Assembly (NCBI RefSeq): GCF_000733725.1
Contig: NZ_JMQM01000002.1
Coordinates: forward strand, 1 to 64,000
Length of the DNA: 64,000 bases
Source: Nitratireductor basaltis
Lineage (GTDB): Bacteria > Pseudomonadota > Alphaproteobacteria > Rhizobiales > Rhizobiaceae
Direction: 5' to 3'
Both the position numbers and the translations under genes were made by a program. Under the pieces are notes generated by a model. The model worked only from the letters and a program-made list of their open reading frames with translations. It was not told the origin of the DNA and made no database searches. Shown piece after piece: positions 44,758 through 53,668 of the stretch. Each line of letters starts with the position of its first letter. The stretch's first letter is position 1.

Positions 44758-45387
44758 TCAGCGGCCGGTCACCCAGCCAAACCATATTGCGACAGCAGCA
44801 AGCATCGCCGAAAGCACACGGCGTGCAACGAGTTCCCGGCGCGGATTGTTCAGGATTGGCTCAAGTGAGCCGGCAAGAATTACGATCGCAGCGTGAACGG
44901 CTGTCGCCACTCCTACATAGGCACCCGTCAGGATGATCGTCTGCTGGCTGGCGGGCAGGCCGGGCACAACGAAGCTTGGCAGCACAGTCACATAGAATGC
45001 ACCGGCCTTGGGATTGAGAAGGTTCGTGATAAAGCCGCGCATGAAATGCTGGCTATCCGGCTTGTCGGCGGATTTCACGATATCTGTTCCCATGCGCCAG
45101 CCATCCCATGCGAGATAGAGCAGGAACGCAATTCCAGCCCATCGAAGGGCCCCATACAACAAGGGTGAAGCCAGGATGAGCTGGGCCACCCCGAGCGCTG
45201 CTATGATGCCAATGACAGCCAAGCCCAAGGCAACACCTGCGACTGTCGCAGCCCCGGCCCGCCGACCTTCTGACGCCGAAACCAGCGCCAGATAGGCCAT
45301 GTTCGGCCCTGGCGTCAGCTCGATCAGAAATGAAGCCAGCAGGAATGGAAGAAGGCTTTGCAGCGGCGTGGCTGAAAGCCATTCCAT
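44758..45387 (-). CDS. LysE family translocator
   Basis: 209-residue inner-membrane exporter of the LysE/RhtB family with about six helices and the N-terminal signature ELTPGPNMAYLALVSAS; amino acids or derivatives are the usual cargo. The ATG is used one base after the polA stop; an in-frame extension into polA is rejected. Probably co-transcribed with polA. Confidence 0.9.
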   Translation of the reverse strand: MEWLSATPLQSLLPFLLASFLIELTPGPNMAYLALVSASEGRRAGAATVAGVALGLAVIGIIAALGVAQLILASPLLYGALRWAGIAFLLYLAWDGWRMGTDIVKSADKPDSQHFMRGFITNLLNPKAGAFYVTVLPSFVVPGLPASQQTIILTGAYVGVATAVHAAIVILAGSLEPILNNPRRELVARRVLSAMLAAVAIWFGWVTGR

Positions 45388-45388
45388 A

Positions 45389-48334
45389 TCAATGCGCCTC
45401 GTCCCAATTGTCAGCCGCGCGCGCATCCACCTGTAGCGGAACCGAAAGGTTGCGCGCCGGAAAGGCTGCGCTTTCCATGGTCTCGCGGATCACGGGGATG
45501 GCCTTCTCCACCAGATCGACGGGCGCTTCGAAGATCAGTTCGTCGTGCACCTGGAGAAGCATCTTCACCTCACCCAGCCCCGCATCTGCCAATGCGCCTT
45601 CCATGCGTATCATAGCGCGGCGGATGATATCAGCCGCCGAGCCCTGGATGGGAGCGTTTATGGCGGCACGCTCGTTGAAGGCGCGCACGGACGGATTGGA
45701 CGAGCGGATTTCAGGATAATGGGCACGGCGACCGAAGATCGTCTCCACATAGCCGTTTTGTCGGGCGAAGGCCTTCGTCTCTTCCATATAGTCCTTTATG
45801 CCGGGGAAACGCTCGAAATAGCGCTTGATATAGGCGCTGGCTTCCTCGCGCGGGATGGCAAGCTGGTTGGCAAGGCCAAAGGCGGAAATGCCGTAGATGA
45901 TGCCGAAATTGATTGCCTTGGCGCGGCGGCGCACCTCGCCCGGCATGCCTTCAACCGGCACGCCGAACATTTCCGATGCGGTCATGGCGTGAATGTCCAG
46001 CCCATCGGCGAAAGCCTGGCGCAGCTGCGGGATTTCCGCCACATGTGCCAGCACGCGCAGTTCGATTTGGCTGTAGTCGGCCGAGATCAGTCTGCAGCCC
46101 TCCGGCGCCACGAAAGCGCGCCTGATCTTGCGGCCTTCCGTTGTTCGGATCGGGATGTTCTGCAGGTTCGGCTCCGACGAGGACAGTCGCCCTGTCGTGG
46201 TCGATGCCAGCGAATAGGATGTGTGAACGCGCCCCGTCTCCGGGTGAATGTAGCCGGGCAGGGCGTCCGTATAGGTCGATTTCAGCTTCGTGACCTGTCG
46301 CCAGTCCACGATGCGGCGCGGCAGGGCGTGACCGGCGGCTGCGAGCTCCTCGAGCACCTGGGCCGAAGTCGACCACTGTCCGGATTTGGTCTTGGCTCCA
46401 CCCGGCAACCCCATCCTGCCGAAGAGGATTTCGCCAAGCTGCTTTGGCGAACCGATGGTGAAGCGGTCGCCGGCCAGCTCGTAGATTTCCTCTTCCATGC
46501 CGGCAGCCGTCTGCGCGAAGTCACCGGACATGCGCGAGAGGATCTGACGGTCCACCTGAATGCCGCGATGCTCCATGCGGCCCACCACCGAAATCATCGG
46601 ACGTTCAAGGCGTTCATAGACGGTGGTCAGACCGTTGGCGACGAGGCGGGGCTTGAGTACATGCCACAGGCGCAGCGTGATATCGGCATCTTCCGCCGCA
46701 TAGGCCGTGGCTTTCTCGATCTCAACCATGTCGAAAGTGATCTGGTTGCGGCCCGTCCCCGTCAGTTCCTTGTAAGGGATCGGCACATGGCCGAGCCAGC
46801 GCTCCGACAGCGAATCCATGCCGTGGCCACCGCCCGCATGCCCCGCTCCCGCCTCGAGCGCGTAGGAGATGAGCATGGTGTCGTCATAAGGCGCGACTTC
46901 GATGCCCTTGCGATAGAGCAACAGCCAATCGAATTTCAGGTTCTGCCCGATCTTGAGGACGGAAGCGTCCTCAAGAAGCGGCTTCAACAGCGTGAGTGCT
47001 TCCTCTTCCGCGATCTGATCCTCAATGAGGCCACCCCCCAAGAGATCGCCGGAACCGTCCTTGTGGGACAGGGGAACATAGGCTGCGCGACCGGGCGCAA
47101 CAGCCAGCGAAACGCCACACAGGCCAGCCTGCATGGGGTCGAGCGATGTGGTCTCCGTGTCGAAAGCGACAATGCCTGCTTCACGCGCTTCGCCAATCCA
47201 ATGCTCCAGCCGCTCGGTCGTGCGGATGCACTCATAGGCCGTGCGGTCTATTGCGGTGGTCGCCGCTTGATCTGCAAGGTTCTTTGCAAGCTGGTGCGGT
47301 GTCTCACCCCGAGGACCGGCTGGCGCGACCTCCCCTTCCGCCCCTGCTTCACCCGTACCAGATGATGGCACGGTAAGATCGGGACCATGGGCTGCAGCCC
47401 CTTCGGCGACCTCTACCGTTGCGGCTTCGATCTCGGCAGCATCAGCACCGGTTGCCTCTGCCACGCGGCGCGTGAGCGTGGTGAATTCCATCGCCTTGAG
47501 GAAACCGATGAGCTTGGGACCGTCCGGCGGGTTGAGCTGAAACGCGTCGATGCCCTCATCCACCGGCACATCGGTGCGCAGACGCACGAGCTCGCGCGAA
47601 AGGCGCGCATTGTCGGCATGAGCGATCAGGTTTTCGCGGCGCTTGTTCTGCTTTATCTCGGAGGCGCGGTCGAGCAGCGTGTCGAGATCGCCGTATTCTT
47701 CCAGCAATTGCGCGGCGGTCTTCGGGCCGATGCCCGGCACCCCGGGAACATTATCGATGGAATCGCCCGTGAGTGCCTGCAGGTCGATCATCTTCTCAGG
47801 CGGCACGCCCCATTTTTCGATCACCTCCGGCACGCGGATCTCGCGGTCCTTCATCGGGTCGTACATGGAGACGCATGGTCCGACGAGCTGCATCAGGTCC
47901 TTGTCGGAGGATATAATCGTGGCATCACCGCCCGCTTCCACGGCATGCCTTGCATAGGTGGCGATGAGATCGTCGGCCTCAAAGCCTTCCTTTTCGATAC
48001 AGGGCAGATCGAAAGCGCGGGTGGCTTCGCGGATCAGGCCGAATTGGGGCACGAGGTCCTCCGGCGGCTCCGTGCGGTTGGCCTTGTATTCCGAGTAAAG
48101 CTCGTTGCGGAAGGTCTTGGACGAGTAATCGAAGATCACCGCAAAATGCGTGGGCGTGACACCGACATTCGTGTCGCGCGCATTCTGCAGGAGCTTCCAG
48201 AGCATGTTGCAGAAGCCCGAAACCGCGCCAACAGGCAAACCGTCGGATTTGCGCGTCAGCGGAGGCAGTGCGTGGTAAGCCCGGAAAATGTAGCCCGAAC
48301 CGTCGACAAGGAAGAGATGATCGCCTTTTTTCAT
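45389..48334 (-). CDS. polA: DNA polymerase I
   Basis: Gap filling and Okazaki primer removal. 981 residues with the three usual domains: 5'-3' exonuclease (about 1-320; FLVDGSGYIFRAYHAL, SDKDLMQLV, GDSIDNVPGV), proofreading 3'-5' exonuclease (about 380-580; intact FDTETTSLDP and KIGQNLKFDW) and polymerase (about 590-981; motif A SADYSQIELRVLAH, motif B RRAKAINFGIIYG, motif C VHDELIFE). A linker rich in Ala and Pro near residue 330-360 is longer than in E. coli. The start is an ATG at the conserved KKGDHLFLVDG; a 14-codon extension is possible. Confidence 0.96.
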   Translation of the reverse strand: MKKGDHLFLVDGSGYIFRAYHALPPLTRKSDGLPVGAVSGFCNMLWKLLQNARDTNVGVTPTHFAVIFDYSSKTFRNELYSEYKANRTEPPEDLVPQFGLIREATRAFDLPCIEKEGFEADDLIATYARHAVEAGGDATIISSDKDLMQLVGPCVSMYDPMKDREIRVPEVIEKWGVPPEKMIDLQALTGDSIDNVPGVPGIGPKTAAQLLEEYGDLDTLLDRASEIKQNKRRENLIAHADNARLSRELVRLRTDVPVDEGIDAFQLNPPDGPKLIGFLKAMEFTTLTRRVAEATGADAAEIEAATVEVAEGAAAHGPDLTVPSSGTGEAGAEGEVAPAGPRGETPHQLAKNLADQAATTAIDRTAYECIRTTERLEHWIGEAREAGIVAFDTETTSLDPMQAGLCGVSLAVAPGRAAYVPLSHKDGSGDLLGGGLIEDQIAEEEALTLLKPLLEDASVLKIGQNLKFDWLLLYRKGIEVAPYDDTMLISYALEAGAGHAGGGHGMDSLSERWLGHVPIPYKELTGTGRNQITFDMVEIEKATAYAAEDADITLRLWHVLKPRLVANGLTTVYERLERPMISVVGRMEHRGIQVDRQILSRMSGDFAQTAAGMEEEIYELAGDRFTIGSPKQLGEILFGRMGLPGGAKTKSGQWSTSAQVLEELAAAGHALPRRIVDWRQVTKLKSTYTDALPGYIHPETGRVHTSYSLASTTTGRLSSSEPNLQNIPIRTTEGRKIRRAFVAPEGCRLISADYSQIELRVLAHVAEIPQLRQAFADGLDIHAMTASEMFGVPVEGMPGEVRRRAKAINFGIIYGISAFGLANQLAIPREEASAYIKRYFERFPGIKDYMEETKAFARQNGYVETIFGRRAHYPEIRSSNPSVRAFNERAAINAPIQGSAADIIRRAMIRMEGALADAGLGEVKMLLQVHDELIFEAPVDLVEKAIPVIRETMESAAFPARNLSVPLQVDARAADNWDEAH

Positions 48335-48509
48335 GGGATGAACGGGTAGCGCGAAGGCCACGCGCTGTCCATGCAAAAGCCACCTGCCGGGGTGTCACTC
48401 TTGCCAAACGCCCTGGGACTGGGAGCGCGAACAAAACGATAACGCGAACGTTACGAAGATGTAATTTCGCCGCCCTTGAATAGCCATGTTGAGCGCACGA
48501 AATAACAGT

Positions 48510-48532
48510 TGTCAGCAATATTATCGCTGACA
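48510..48532. promoter_or_regulatory. Operator-like palindrome upstream of polA
   Basis: A perfect inverted repeat TGTCAGC, nine AT-rich bases, GCTGACA. Arm and spacer lengths suit a dimeric repressor rather than a terminator, as no T-run follows. It lies about 180 bases upstream of polA and 460 bases upstream of the TIM-barrel gene; its regulator is unknown. Confidence 0.5.
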
Positions 48533-48617
48533 GTCCGGTTCAGGCCTGTCCCCCGCCATTCCGGACATGCACACGGCAGCCTCACCCCCCTCTCCGGGCT
48601 GTCGTGAATGATAAAAG

Positions 48618-48655
48618 GCCGCCGTGGCTTCCCTCCGCCACGGCGGCACTTTTTT
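48618..48655. terminator. Strong bidirectional terminator with no clear gene
   Basis: GCCGCCGTGG and CCACGGCGGC make a perfect 10-base stem (10-base loop) with AC then six T on the right and an A-run on the left, so it can act on both strands. No gene ends here on either strand. It may close an unannotated small RNA or be left over from a gene lost at the junction with the catabolic block to the right. Confidence 0.8.
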
Positions 48656-48991
48656 ATCTCAAGCCCAGTTGCCGTGATGCGCGCCCGGTGCGTCAAAACG
48701 GACGAAGCTGTGGGCTCCGACGACAATTGCCGGCCTCCCTGTCCGTGCGCCAGCGCCATACAGGTTAGCTATGGCGACATGCCGGGATTGTATTTTCAAA
48801 ACCTACAACGACCCACCATGATCCGGCAGGCAAGGTACGCATTCTGTTTGCGCCCCGCCGGACGTCCGCTCCGGCCCTCTCACAATCGGGATGCTCACCA
48901 TCTCCAAATCTGTGCCGCTGCGCCTTGTGCGTGGTTTGAACCCTTGCCGCACAGCTGTCGCGGCACCTAAACCAGAAAGCCAATCCGCCTC
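48656..48991. other. Non-coding junction region
   Basis: Open frames here carry no recognisable family and show no ribosome sites, so none is called. The stretch lies between the orphan terminator and the TIM-barrel gene and should contain the promoter of the latter; I could not pick out a convincing -35/-10 pair. The gap from polA as a whole is about 650 bases, unusually long for this compact window. Confidence 0.4.
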
Positions 48992-49798
48992 ATGAAACTT
49001 GCTGCAGTTACCAACGAAGTTGCTCCGCTGACCGGGGCGGGCACGCTCGATACAATACTGAGAACCGCTGTTGATCACGGCATAACCCTGTTTGAGGCCC
49101 GAACCGTTGAGTCCAAGCGTTTTCCACTGCTGACCGGGCACGCTTGGGAAGTATTGAAGGGCGCACAACGAAAATACGGCATAACCTATACTGCGGCCTC
49201 TGCCGGCAATTTCATCGGCATGGATGTATTCAGCGACATGGTGGCCCTGCATAAGGGTGGCTTGTGGCAGATGAGCATGGACATGGCTGAAAAGATGTCC
49301 ACTGACACTCTGATTACCTTTGCCCCCCAACGCAGCGGGACAGCGGACAAGGCGGAATTCGAGCAGGTGGTCAATCTGCTGGGCGATGTCGTGGACAGCG
49401 CCGCCACGCGCGGCATCAAGGTACAACTGGAAAACCTACCCGGCACCTGGGCCGATACCAGCGATTCCTGCCTTGCCCTGTTGGCTGCCGTGAACAGGGA
49501 CACGTTTGGCTATGTCTGGGACACCGGCAACCTCTACGAGGCTGAACAGGAAACCTTCGAGGCCGGCTTCGAAAAGCTCAAGCCTTACATCCGCAATGTG
49601 CATCTGAAAGACGGTCAGTTCATCGACGGAAAGATGACATGGCAGCACTACGGCACCGGCATGACGAACGTTAAGGGACAGATCGATGCGCTAAAGTCGA
49701 TTGGATACACAGGCACGCTTGCCCTGGAGGCCGCACGGATACCGCATATCGAGGGCGATTTCGAGGCGTCGCTGGGGTATCTGCGCACCATTCTGTAA
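48992..49798 (+). CDS. Sugar phosphate isomerase/epimerase family protein (AP endonuclease 2-like TIM barrel)
   Basis: 268-residue TIM barrel of the xylose-isomerase-like superfamily, relatives of which include IolE, hydroxypyruvate isomerase and 3-dehydroshikimate dehydratase. Metal-site residues are visible as a glutamate in VQLENLPGTW, GYVWDTGNLY, VHLKDG and the last LALEAARIPH. The substrate is unknown; it lacks extra domains. It sits first in the catabolic block and has its own terminator, so it is transcribed apart from the ABC importer. Codon use is less extreme in third-position GC than the core genes to the left. Confidence 0.82.
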   Translation: MKLAAVTNEVAPLTGAGTLDTILRTAVDHGITLFEARTVESKRFPLLTGHAWEVLKGAQRKYGITYTAASAGNFIGMDVFSDMVALHKGGLWQMSMDMAEKMSTDTLITFAPQRSGTADKAEFEQVVNLLGDVVDSAATRGIKVQLENLPGTWADTSDSCLALLAAVNRDTFGYVWDTGNLYEAEQETFEAGFEKLKPYIRNVHLKDGQFIDGKMTWQHYGTGMTNVKGQIDALKSIGYTGTLALEAARIPHIEGDFEASLGYLRTIL

Positions 49799-49837
49799 CG
49801 CGCGTTGCGACCCGCATAAATGGCTGGCTGACAGGGC

Positions 49838-49868
49838 AAAGTGGCGGGGGAAACTCTGCCACTTTTTT
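49838..49868 (+). terminator. Terminator of the TIM-barrel gene
   Basis: AAAGTGGC and GCCACTTT enclose a 12-base loop and merge into a T-run of six, 40 bases after the stop. Confidence 0.85.
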
Positions 49869-50181
49869 GGAACTAGAGGGAGAGGCAGCAGTGATGGATG
49901 CGTTTGCGACCTCGCACCGCAGCCCGAATGCCAAGGTCAGTGGCTGCAAGGCTGTCGCGGCGTACAGGGTTCAGGCGGCAGCCCCTTGTCGCGTCGCCCC
50001 ACTTCAGCTCATCAAGTTTCCGATCAAAGCGATAGCACGATGGACATTGCCATTGGCTATGCCATCAGTTGGCTTTGCTATTATACAAATCCATCCCACC
50101 CCCTGCACAGTGATCCCACAATAATTCGAACCCCGGCACCACCGGGGCCAAAGCAAAACGGCGACACGAGAGGGGACGCTT
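49869..50181. other. Leader region of the ABC importer operon
   Basis: No supported gene; an 85-codon open frame here has no ribosome site or recognisable similarity. The region should hold the importer promoter: an AT-rich TATTATAC box occurs near 50080 with no good -35 partner. GAGAGGGGA just before the binding-protein ATG is a usable ribosome site. Confidence 0.4.
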
Positions 50182-51807
50182 ATGACCTATACTTTCAATA
50201 CCTTCATCCGGCGTACCAGCAGGGCGGTCACGGTCGCATCGCTGGCCGGTACCATTCTTGGCAGCGCGATGACCGGCGCGGCGCAAGCACAAGAAACCGT
50301 TGTGGTGGCCGTCAGCCCACTTGGTGCCGATTCCAACCTTTACTGGACCACCACCGGTGCGTTCATACTGCCGTCACTGCAAACGCTCGTCGGACAGGAC
50401 CCAGAAACGGGTAAGTACGACAACAGCCAACTGGCCGAAAGCTGGGAGCACAACGAAGATTTCACTTCCTGGACCTTCCGCCTGCATCCCGAAGCGCGGT
50501 TCAACGACGACTGGGGCCCGGTCACATCGGCAGACGTGGTGCACAGCTTCAATCTTCATATCGGCGACGATGCCAAGCTGAGCGGCATCAGCAATTTCCG
50601 AGAGATCGAGGTCACAGCGGTCGACGAACATACCGTGCGCTTCGACATGCCTTCGCCAGAGCCGAACTTCCTGTTCTCGCACGCCGGGCGCGGGTCGCTT
50701 GCGATCTACAGCAAGGCGCAATTCGATGCCGAGGGGATCGAAGGCTATGAAACCGCCCCTGCTGGGTCAGGGCCGTTCAAGTATGTAGGCCGCGAAACCG
50801 GCCAGTCGATCACCTTCAGCACCATTGCCGATCACTGGAGCGGTGTCGCGCCAGAGTTTGACGCTATCGAGTTTCGCTGGGTGAGCGAACCATCCACGCG
50901 TCTCGCGATGCTCTCGGCAGGAGAAGCCCATGCAGTGACCCTGCCGCGCGATCTGCAGGACGATGCGGTCGAGGCCGGCCAGACAGTGCTGGTGTCGAGT
51001 GAGGGCGCGATGCAAACCACGATGCTCTTTACCGGCCAGTTCCTGAACCCCGAAGCCGAAGAAAATCGTGATGCTCGCACCTACGCCTGGGCCGACAAGC
51101 GCATTCGCGAAGCGATGAACCGCGCGCTCGACCGCGACGCCATCCTCGAGGCGCTTTACGGAGAGGGGGTGCGCAAGCTGCCCGTCTACACCATGGACCC
51201 GCGCTTTCCGGGGTATTCCGAAGAACTCGAAGCCCGCTTCGAAGAGGCCTATGGTTACGATCCGGAGCGTGTAGCGGAACTGCTTGAAGAAGCCGGCTAT
51301 CCCGACAATTTCGAGAACCCCAAGATCCCGCTGGTAGTAACGAGCCTTGCCGGCAACCCGGAATTCGCCCAGATGGCCGAACTGGTGCAGGCCTATTTCG
51401 ATGTCGCCGGTATCCAGACCGAAATGCGCGAGCAGGACTGGGCCACGGGCAACACCGCGATCCGTGGATTCTCGGCAGACTTCGTTACGCCAATGCGCAA
51501 CGCTCCGGTCCGGCCAAGTGCCCTTGGCGTGCAGATCTTCTTTACGTCCGAGGCAAGTCCGCACCTCGATGTGGGTGATCCCGAGCTGAACAGGCTGGGT
51601 GCCGCGCTGGTAGCTGAAACCGATCCGCAAAAGCGCGACGCGACGCTCGAACATATGTTTACCCGCATCTTCGACAGCTATGCACATCTGCCGATGGCCA
51701 CCGTGCCAGCCTCGGTCGTGGTCAACAGCGATCTGGTCGAAGGCTGGACGTTTCCCGGGTCAACCTCATCAGGCCTCAGCCATTTTGAGCTGATTGACCT
51801 GAAGTAA
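50182..51807 (+). CDS. ABC transporter substrate-binding protein, family 5 (peptide/opine type)
   Basis: 541-residue periplasmic binding protein. A long signal peptide (through about residue 36) ends GAAQA-QE. The mature protein opens with VVAVSPLGAD and has the family 5 layout: LAESWEHNEDFTSWTFRLHPEARFNDD with the conserved WTF.LR.G-type motif, the TSADVVHSF strand and IREAMNRALDRDAILEALYGE in the middle. Family members bind oligopeptides, opines, glutathione or nickel; here, next to PxpABC genes, a lactam- or pyroglutamyl-containing ligand is plausible (inference). Confidence 0.9.
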   Translation: MTYTFNTFIRRTSRAVTVASLAGTILGSAMTGAAQAQETVVVAVSPLGADSNLYWTTTGAFILPSLQTLVGQDPETGKYDNSQLAESWEHNEDFTSWTFRLHPEARFNDDWGPVTSADVVHSFNLHIGDDAKLSGISNFREIEVTAVDEHTVRFDMPSPEPNFLFSHAGRGSLAIYSKAQFDAEGIEGYETAPAGSGPFKYVGRETGQSITFSTIADHWSGVAPEFDAIEFRWVSEPSTRLAMLSAGEAHAVTLPRDLQDDAVEAGQTVLVSSEGAMQTTMLFTGQFLNPEAEENRDARTYAWADKRIREAMNRALDRDAILEALYGEGVRKLPVYTMDPRFPGYSEELEARFEEAYGYDPERVAELLEEAGYPDNFENPKIPLVVTSLAGNPEFAQMAELVQAYFDVAGIQTEMREQDWATGNTAIRGFSADFVTPMRNAPVRPSALGVQIFFTSEASPHLDVGDPELNRLGAALVAETDPQKRDATLEHMFTRIFDSYAHLPMATVPASVVVNSDLVEGWTFPGSTSSGLSHFELIDLK

Positions 51808-51878
51808 CGCTCGCAGGCACGTCGGCGCAGGGCCTTTCACCCGGGCCTCGCGCCGACGGCATTGCAAGGAACCTCACA

Positions 51879-52799
51879 ATGCTGCGCTATCTTTCGCTGA
51901 GAGTTGCCTCCAGCCTCTTTGCGCTCCTCATCATCTCGATGATCGTCTTTTCCCTCTCACAGCTTTCGGGCAGCCCGGTGGATGCGCTTCTACCGGATGA
52001 CGCCACACATGAGCAGATCGAGAACTTCGTCCGCGAATGGGGCCTGGATCAGCCGCTCTGGAAGCAGTACCTCACCTTTCTTGGCAATGCCGTGCAGGGA
52101 GATTTCGGGGTCTCACTGAAATGGCCCGGCGAGAATGCCATGGGCTTCGTGATGGACCGGATGTCCGCAACGCTGAAGCTGGGGGGCCTGTCGATCCTGA
52201 TCACGGTTCTGGTGGCCATGCCCCTCGGCATTGCCTCAGCGGTTTACAAGGGCTCCATGATCGACAAGACCACGCAGGGCTTTGCACTGCTGGGGCAATC
52301 CATGCCGAACTTCTGGCTTGGTATTGTCCTGATCTGGGTCTTTTCGGTCTGGCTCGGTTGGCTTCCGACCTCGGGGATGGGCAGCATCGCCCACCTGGTC
52401 CTGCCTGCCGTCGCCATCGCCTGGTTCCAGATCTCGGCGTTGGCACGGCTGACCCGGTCCTCGATGCTCGAGGTTCTCGACGCGGAATATATCAAGCTAG
52501 CGCGCGTGAAAGGAGCATCGGAATGGGCAGTCGTGTTCAAACACGCGCTGCGAAACGCGGCGGTGGTGCCGCTGACCTATTTCGGCATTCTGGCAGCCTC
52601 GATCCTGACTGGATCCGTGGTAATTGAATCGGTCTATTCCTATCCCGGTATGGGTTGGGTCGCGATTGAGGCGATCCGCGGGCGCGACTTCCCCGTCGTG
52701 CAGGCCGTCATCATCGCATACGCCGTGATTTACATGCTCTCTAACCTTTTCGTTGACCTGCTTTACGTCGTCGTCAACCCGAGGATCCGTCATGGTTGA
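51879..52799 (+). CDS. Peptide-type ABC transporter permease (DppB/OppB)
   Basis: 306-residue inner-membrane permease with six helices. N-terminal RVASSLFALLIISMIVFSL, the LLPDDATHEQIENFVREWGLD periplasmic segment and the coupling loop DAEYIKLARVKGASEWAVV are typical of OppB/DppB. Its stop overlaps the start of the second permease by eight bases. Confidence 0.91.
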   Translation: MLRYLSLRVASSLFALLIISMIVFSLSQLSGSPVDALLPDDATHEQIENFVREWGLDQPLWKQYLTFLGNAVQGDFGVSLKWPGENAMGFVMDRMSATLKLGGLSILITVLVAMPLGIASAVYKGSMIDKTTQGFALLGQSMPNFWLGIVLIWVFSVWLGWLPTSGMGSIAHLVLPAVAIAWFQISALARLTRSSMLEVLDAEYIKLARVKGASEWAVVFKHALRNAAVVPLTYFGILAASILTGSVVIESVYSYPGMGWVAIEAIRGRDFPVVQAVIIAYAVIYMLSNLFVDLLYVVVNPRIRHG

Positions 52800-53667
52800 G
52801 CTATCATCCCCCACGATTACCGGTCCAAACCTTTGGCGGAGGCTGCGCGATCTGCCCTTGCTGGCCATGGTCGTCTTGCTGACCGTGTTCATCATCCCGG
52901 CCTTCTTCGCGGACTGGATCGCCCTGCATGATCCCTATACGCCAAACCTGAAGGCGCGCTTGCAACCGCCGGTCGGTTTCGGCGGCACCTGGGAATTCCC
53001 GATGGGAACAGACCGACTTGGCCGCGATATCTTTAGCCGGATCGTGCACGGCGCGTGGTACGTCCTTGCGGTTTCGATGATCGGGATTGCAGTAGGTGTC
53101 GTCGTCGGCACGACACTCGGCCTGATCGCCGGGTATGTGCGCGGCTGGTTCGACGGGCTGGTGATGCGTCTGGTCGACATTTCGCTGGCGCTGCCTGCCA
53201 TGCTTCTGGCCCTTGCCCTTGCTGCTGCGATCGGCGCAAGTTTCCTGTCCGTCGTGATCGTCGTTGGCTTTGCGCTCTGGGCCTATTTCGCTCGACAGGT
53301 GCGGGCCGAGGTGCTGTTGCTGCGCAATGCAGATTTCGTGGCACGGTCCATGGTGGCGGGGTCGTCACACACCCGCATACTGTTCCGGCACATCCTGCCA
53401 AACGTTACCAACACCATCGTGGTGCTCGCCACGTTGCAAGTGGGTATCGCAATCATGCTGGACGCTTCGCTCAGCTTTCTCGGGATCGGCATTCCACGGC
53501 CCACGCCAACCTGGGGGCTGCTGGTCTCCGATGGTCGGGATTTCATCGCAACCGACTGGTGGATCGCCTTCTTTCCCGGCCTCGCAATCATGCTGACCGT
53601 GCTCTCGGTGAACATGATCGGCGACTGGCTCCGCGACATGCTCGACCCGAGACTAAGGCAGGTTTGA
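52792..53667 (+). CDS. Peptide-type ABC transporter permease (DppC/OppC)
   Basis: 291-residue partner permease. The class marker GTDRLGRDIFSRIVHGAW is present, as is the coupling loop RNADFVARSMVAGSSHTRI and the C-terminal NMIGDWLRDMLDPRLRQ. The ATG with GAGGATCC upstream is preferred to a start 13 codons earlier inside the dppB frame. Confidence 0.91.
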   Translation: MVELSSPTITGPNLWRRLRDLPLLAMVVLLTVFIIPAFFADWIALHDPYTPNLKARLQPPVGFGGTWEFPMGTDRLGRDIFSRIVHGAWYVLAVSMIGIAVGVVVGTTLGLIAGYVRGWFDGLVMRLVDISLALPAMLLALALAAAIGASFLSVVIVVGFALWAYFARQVRAEVLLLRNADFVARSMVAGSSHTRILFRHILPNVTNTIVVLATLQVGIAIMLDASLSFLGIGIPRPTPTWGLLVSDGRDFIATDWWIAFFPGLAIMLTVLSVNMIGDWLRDMLDPRLRQV

Positions 53668-53668
53668 A

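Noticed and set aside
41005-47365. Antisense frames of 600-660 codons opposite phnE/phnD and polA
   Set aside because: Same third-position GC effect; the sense genes have complete families and motifs.
49867-50124. 85-codon open frame before the ABC binding-protein gene
   Set aside because: No ribosome site, no similarity, and it starts inside the T-run of the terminator.
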